From positions 496,001 through 560,000 of the forward strand of contig JAZGUH010000555.1 of assembly GCA_037893225.1 (NCBI GenBank): DNA of 64,000 nucleotides, in the 5' to 3' direction. Within the stretch, counting starts at the first letter, position 1; every line of letters begins with the position of its first letter. The DNA comes from Hippasteria phrygiana. Lineage: Eukaryota > Echinodermata > Asteroidea > Valvatida > Goniasteridae. The notes under the pieces were generated by a model. It made no database searches, was not told the DNA's origin, and was given only the letters and a program-made list of their open reading frames with translations. This document shows positions 59,281 through 64,000 of the stretch, one piece after another. A program made the translations under genes and the position numbers.

Positions 59281-60975
59281 TGCAAGTGTTACAGTGCAAG
59301 TGTTACAGTGCAAGTGTTACAGTGCAAGTGTTACAGTGCAAGTGTTACAGTTGATCTCTCCTGAAGTTGATGGAAAAATAGAGTAAGCGAGTTAAGAATA
59401 TAAAAATTAGAGTTAGAGTTAAGGGTTTGAGTTCAAGTGTTAGGGTTAAGGTTCGAGTGCAAGTGTTACAGTGCAAGTGTTAGGGTTAAGGTTCGAGTGC
59501 AAGTGTTACAGTGCAAGTGATAGGGTTAAGGTTCGAGTGCAAGTGTTACAGTGCAAGTGTTACAGTGCAAGTGTTACAGTGGAAGTGTTGCAAGTGTTAC
59601 AGTGCAAGTGTTGCAAGTGTTACAGTGCAAGTGTTACAGTGCAAGTGTTACAGTGCTAGTGATCGGGTTAGAATGTGAGAGTAAAAGAGAAGGAGAGTCA
59701 GAGGTAGAGCGTGTGTTTGACTTACTCATCTACTAAACAGCGTAGATCTATTGTGCTGATCTAGGCCTGCATGCTGTCTATCTCACTAGGCCATTCCAGT
59801 TCTGTCCATGATGATCTTGGGTGGCCTCGAGGTCTTGACAGCCAGGAGCCGGATGTTGATCTCTCCTGAAGTTGATGGAAAAATAGAGTAAGCGAGTTAA
59901 GAATATTAAAATTAGTGTTAGAGTTAAGGGTTTGAGTTCAAGTGTTAGGGTTAAGGTTCGAGGGCAAGTGTTACAGTGCAAGTGTTACAGTGCAAGTGTT
60001 ACAGTGCAAGTGTTGCAAGTGTTACAGTGCAAGTGTTGCAAGTGTTACAGTGCAAGTGTTACAGTGCAAGTGTTACAGTGCAAGTTTTACAGTGCAAGTG
60101 CTAGTGATCGGGTTAGAATGTGAGAGTAAGAGAGAAGGAGAGTCAGAGGTAGAGAGTGTGTTTGACTTACTCATCTACTAAACCGCGTAGGTCTATTGTG
60201 CTGATCTAGGCCTGCATCCTGTCTATCTCACTAGGCCATTCCAGTTCTGTCCATGATGATCTTGGGTGGCCTCGAGGTCTTGACAGCCAGGAGCCAGATG
60301 CTGATCTCTCCTAAAGTTGATGGAAAAATAGAGCAAGCGAGTTAAGAATATTAAAATTAGTGTTAGAGTTAAGGGTTTGAGTTCAAGTGTTAGGGTTAAG
60401 GTTCGAGGGCAAGTGTTACAGTGCAAGTGTTACAGTGCAAGTGTTGCAAGTGTTACAGTGCAAGTGTTGCAAGTGTTACAGTGCAAGTGTTACAGTGCAA
60501 GTGCTAGTGATCGGGTTAGAATGTGAGAGTAAGAGAGAAGGAGAGTCAGAGGTAGAGAGAGTGTTAGACTTACTCATCTACTAAACAGCGTAGGTCTATT
60601 GTGCTGATCTAGGCCTGCATGCTGTCTATCTCACTAGGCCATTCCAGTTCTGTCCATGATGATCTTGGGTGGCCTCGAGGTCTTGACAGCCAGGAGCCGG
60701 ATGTTGATCTCTCCTGAAGTTGATGGAAAAATAGAGTAAGCGAGTTAAGAATATAAAAATTAGTGTTAGGGTTAAGGTTTGAGTGCAAGTGTTACAGTGC
60801 AAGTGTTAGGGTTAAGGTTCGAGTGCAAGTGTTACAGTGCAAGTGTTACAGTGCAAGTGTTACAGTGCAAGTGTTACAGTGCAAGTGTTACAGTGCAAGT
60901 GTTACAGTGCAAGTGTTACAGTGCAAGTGTTACAGTGCAAGTGTTACAGTGCAAGTGTTACAGTGCAAGTGTTAG
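57709..60975. repeat. Tandem duplication, 1641-bp period
   Basis: Landmarks 58137, 58582, 58985 recur at 59778, 60223, 60626, each exactly 1641 bp later. The core-deleted junction recurs at 57709 and 59350 with the same offset. Both copies have AGTAAAAGAG and ATGCTGATC variants. Copy 1 is about 57709-59349 and copy 2 about 59350-60975. The duplication overlaps the end of the second 8.7-kb unit, so it arose after it or at its right edge. Confidence 0.9.
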
Positions 60976-60999
60976 TGATCGGGTTAGAATGTGAGAGTA

Positions 61000-63900
61000 A
61001 GAGAGAAGGAGAGTCAGAGGTAGAGAGAGTGTTTGACTTACTCATCTACTAAACAGCTTAGGTCTATTGTGCTGATCTAGGCCTGCATGCTGTCTATCTC
61101 ACTAGGCCATTCCAGTTCTGTCCATGATGATCTTGGGTGGCCTCGAGGTCTTGACAGCCAGGAGCCAGATGTTGATCTCTCCTAAAGTTGATGGAAAAAT
61201 AGAGCAAGCGAGTTAAGAATATTAAAATTAGTGTTAGAGTTAAGGGTTTGAGTTCAAGTGTTAGGGTTAAGGTTCGAGGGCAAGTGTTACAGTGCAAGTG
61301 TTACAGTGCAAGTGTTGCAAGTGTTACAGTGCAAGTGTTACAGTGCAAGTGCTAGTGATCGGGTTAGAATGTGAGAGTAAGAGAGAAGGAGAGTCAGAGG
61401 TAGAGAGAGTGTTAGACTTACTCATCTACTAAACAGCGTAGGTCTATTGTGCTGATCTAGGCCTGCATGCTGTCTATCTCACTAGGCCATTCCAGTTCTG
61501 TCCATGATGATCTTGGGTGGCCTCGAGGTCTTGACAGCCAGGAGCCAGATGTTGATCTCTCCTAAAGTTGATGGAAAAATAGAGCAAGCGAGTTAAGAAT
61601 ATTAAAATTAGTGTTAGAGTTAAGGGTTTGAGTTCAAGTGTTAGGGTTAAGGTTCGAGGGCAAGTGTTACAGTGCAAGTGTTACAGTGCAAGTGTTGCAA
61701 GTGTTACAGTGCAAGTGTTGCAAGTGTTACAGTGCAAGTGTTACAGTGCAAGTGCTAGTGATCGGGTTAGAATGTGAGAGTAAGAGAGAAGGAGAGTCAG
61801 AGGTAGAGAGAGTGTTAGACTTACTCATCTACTAAACAGCGTAGGTCTATTGTGCTGATCTAGGCCTGCATGCTGTCTATCTCACTAGGCCATTCCAGTT
61901 CTGTCCATGATGATCTTGGGTGGCCTCGAGGTCTTGACAGCCAGGAGCCGGATGTTGATCTCTCCTGAAGTTGATGGAAAAATAGAGTAAGCGAGTTAAG
62001 AATATAAAAATTAGTGTTAGGGTTAAGGTTTGAGTGCAAGTGTTACAGTGCAAGTGTTAGGGTTAAGGTTACAGTGCAAGTGTTACAGTGCAAGTGTTAC
62101 AGTGCAAGTGTTACAGTGCAAGTGTTACAGTGCAAGTGTTACAGTGCAAGTGTTACAGTGCAAGTGTTACAGTGCAAGTGTTACAGTGCAAGTGTTACAG
62201 TGCAAGTGTTACAGTGCAAGTGTTACAGTGCAAGTGTTACAGTGCAAGTGTTACAGTGCAAGCAAGTGTTACAGTGCAAGTGTTAGTGATCGGGTTAGAA
62301 TGTGAGAGTAAGAGAGAAGGAGAGTCAGAGGTAGAGAGAGTGTTTGACTTACTCATCTACTAAACAGCTTAGGTCTATTGTGCTGATCTAGGCCTGCATG
62401 CTGTCTATCTCACTGGGCCATTCCAGTTCTGTCCATGATGATCTTGGGTGGCCTCGAGGTCTTGACAGCCAGGAGCCAGATGTTGATCTCTCCTGAAGTT
62501 GATCTCTCCTGAAGTTGATGGAAAAATAGAGTAAGCGAGTTAGGAATATTAAAATTAGTGTTAGAGTTAAGGGTTTGAGTTCAAGTGTTAGAGTTAAGGG
62601 GTTGAGTTCAAGTTTTAGGGTTAAGGTTACAGTGCAAGTGTTACAGTTCAAGTGTTACAGTGCAAGTGTTACAGTGCAAGTGTTACAGTGCAAGTGTTAC
62701 AGTGCAAGTGTTACAGTGCAAGTGTTACAGTGCAAGTGTTACAGTGCAAGTGTTACAGTTGATCTCTCCTGAAGTTGATGGAAAAATAGAGTAAGCGAGT
62801 TAAGAATATAAAAATTAGTGTTAGAGTTAAGGGTTTGAGTTCAAGTGTTAGGGTTAAGGTTCGAGTGCAAGTGTTACAGTGCAAGTGTTAGGGTTAAGGT
62901 TCGAGTGCAAGTGTTACAGTGCAAGTGATAGGGTTAAGGTTCGAGTGCAAGTGTTACAGTGCAAGTGTTACAGTGCAAGTGTTACAGTGGAAGTGTTGCA
63001 AGTGTTACAGTGCAAGTGTTGCAAGTGTTACAGTGCAAGTGTTACAGTGCAAGTGTTACAGTGCTAGTGATCGGGTTAGAATGTGAGAGTAAGAGAGAAG
63101 GAGAGTCAGAGGTAGAGCGTGTGTTTGACTTACTCATCTACTAAACAGCGTAGATCTATTGTGCTGATCTAGGCCTGCATGCTGTCTATCTCACTAGGCC
63201 ATTCCAGTTCTGTCCATGATGATCTTGGGTGGCCTCGAGGTCTTGACAGCCAGGAGCCGGATGTTGATCTCTCCTGAAGTTGATGGAAAAATAGAGTAAG
63301 CGAGTTAAGAATATTAAAATTAGTGTTAGAGTTAAGGGTTTGAGTTCAAGTGTTAGGGTTAAGGTTCGAGGGCAAGTGTTACAGTGCAAGTGTTACAGTG
63401 CAAGTGTTGCAAGTGTTACAGTGCAAGTGTTACAGTGCAAGTGCTAGTGATCGGGTTAGAATGTGAGAGTAAGAGAGAAGGAGAGTCAGAGGTAGAGAGA
63501 GTGTTAGACTTACTCATCTACTAAACAGCGTAGGTCTATTGTGCTGATCTAGGCCTGCATGCTGTCTATCTCACTAGGCCATTCCAGTTCTGTCCATGAT
63601 GATCTTGGGTGGCCTCGAGGTCTTGACAGCCAGGAGCCGGATGTTGATCTCTCCTGAAGTTGATGGAAAAATAAAGTAAGCGAGTTAAGAATATAAAAAT
63701 TAGTGTTAGGGTTAAGGTTTGAGTGCAAGTGTTACAGTGCAAGTGTTAGGGTTAAGGTTCTAGTGCAAGTGTTACAGTGCAAGTGTTACAGTGCAAGTGT
63801 TACAGTGCAAGTGTTACAGTGCAAGTGTTACAGTGCAAGTGTTACAGTGCAAGTGTTACAGTGCAAGTGTTACAGTGCAAGTGTTACAGTGCAAGTGTTA

Positions 63901-64000
63901 CAGTGCAAGTGTTACAGTGCAAGCAAGTGTTACAGTGCAAGTGTTAGTGATCGGGTTAGAATGTGAGAGTAAGAGAGAAGGAGAGTCAGAGGTAGAGAGA
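61000..64000. repeat. Terminal satellite segment, mixed monomer types
   Basis: Landmarks 61094, 61474, 61877, 62405, 63186 and 63566. The first three have the 380 and 403 bp spacings and diagnostic bases of the 46.1-46.9 kb region. The core-deleted type recurs at 62758. The monomers after 62014 and 63703 share the irregular GCAAGCAAGTG unit and are 1689 bp apart. Near 63673 one copy has ATAAAGTAAGC instead of ATAGAGTAAGC. The array leaves the window inside a GA-rich tract. Confidence 0.85.
62071..62284 (+). repeat. Expanded minisatellite with irregular GCAAGCAAGTG unit
   Basis: About fifteen CAAGTGTTACAGTG units starting directly after TTAAGG without the usual CGAG link. Near the end (about 62259-62267) is an irregular unit reading GCAAGCAAGTG. 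The same irregular unit recurs near 63922, in the monomer about 1.69 kb downstream, so the two probably share a recent duplication. Confidence 0.85.

Larger units (their letters stand above)
12756..64000. repeat. Satellite array, right block (114 core landmarks)
   Basis: This is the same satellite as the left block, resuming in exact monomer phase after the retrotransposon and running off the window end. The core landmark CTATCTCAC recurs 114 times between 12818 and 63566. The commonest spacing is 380 bp, with 396-403, 415-426, 440-482 and 494-579 bp also frequent. Spacings of 780-809 bp occur where one monomer has lost its core. The block is a mosaic of at least six higher-order repeat patterns, annotated separately. 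There is no host coding sequence, RNA gene or unrelated insertion anywhere in these 51 kb. Near-identical copies kilobases apart indicate recent amplification by unequal exchange or a similar process. Confidence 0.97.

Overview
The window is almost entirely one satellite DNA array from an animal (metazoan) nuclear genome, interrupted once by a non-LTR retrotransposon. The host is inferred from three things: the TTAGGG-like motifs in every satellite unit, the high-copy tandem DNA, and a CR1/L2-like retroelement whose ORF carries a 2A-like NPGP motif, a type I recall mainly from invertebrates such as cnidarians, echinoderms, molluscs and lancelets. I cannot name the species. I see no host protein-coding gene, tRNA, rRNA or CRISPR array.

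Layout: positions 1-8777 and about 12756-64000 are satellite. I counted 134 copies of a conserved core landmark (CTATCTCAC), usually 357-580 bp apart, with 380 bp the commonest spacing. Each monomer has five parts: a conserved core of about 100 bp; a 16-bp element (GTTGATCTCTCCTRAA) present once or twice; an AT-rich stretch; a degenerate telomere-like block (TTAGAG, TTAAGGG, TTAGGG, TTAAGG); and a 14-bp minisatellite (CAAGTGTTACAGTG, about 3-16 copies). A GA-rich tract then leads into the next core. Monomers are organised into higher-order repeats at several scales: 2592 bp (about 3.5-8.8 kb), 6680 bp (12.8-25.7 kb), about 2281 bp (25.8-30.2 kb), 2877 bp (31.6-36.6 kb), about 3290 bp (36.6-46 kb), about 8.7 kb (41.9-59.3 kb) and 1641 bp (57.7-61.0 kb). 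Offsets between copies change mostly in steps of 14, 9 or 16 bp, so length evolution is mainly slippage of the short units on top of whole-monomer duplication and deletion.

The retrotransposon (about 8778-12757, minus strand) has one uninterrupted 1147-codon ORF with a Cys/His-rich N-terminus, a 2A-like motif, an apurinic/apyrimidinic-type endonuclease and a reverse transcriptase. It has a roughly 550-bp 3' UTR, an AATAAA signal and a pentanucleotide tail. It looks 5'-truncated: its start codon lies in flanking satellite, and the first methionine inside the element is residue 223. It sits at the boundary between two different higher-order arrays, has no clear target-site duplication, and has an unoccupied paralogous site 6680 bp downstream at 19436.

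The many short reading frames in the satellite are not genes. The 14-bp repeat lacks stops in every plus-strand frame, and these frames simply read through it.
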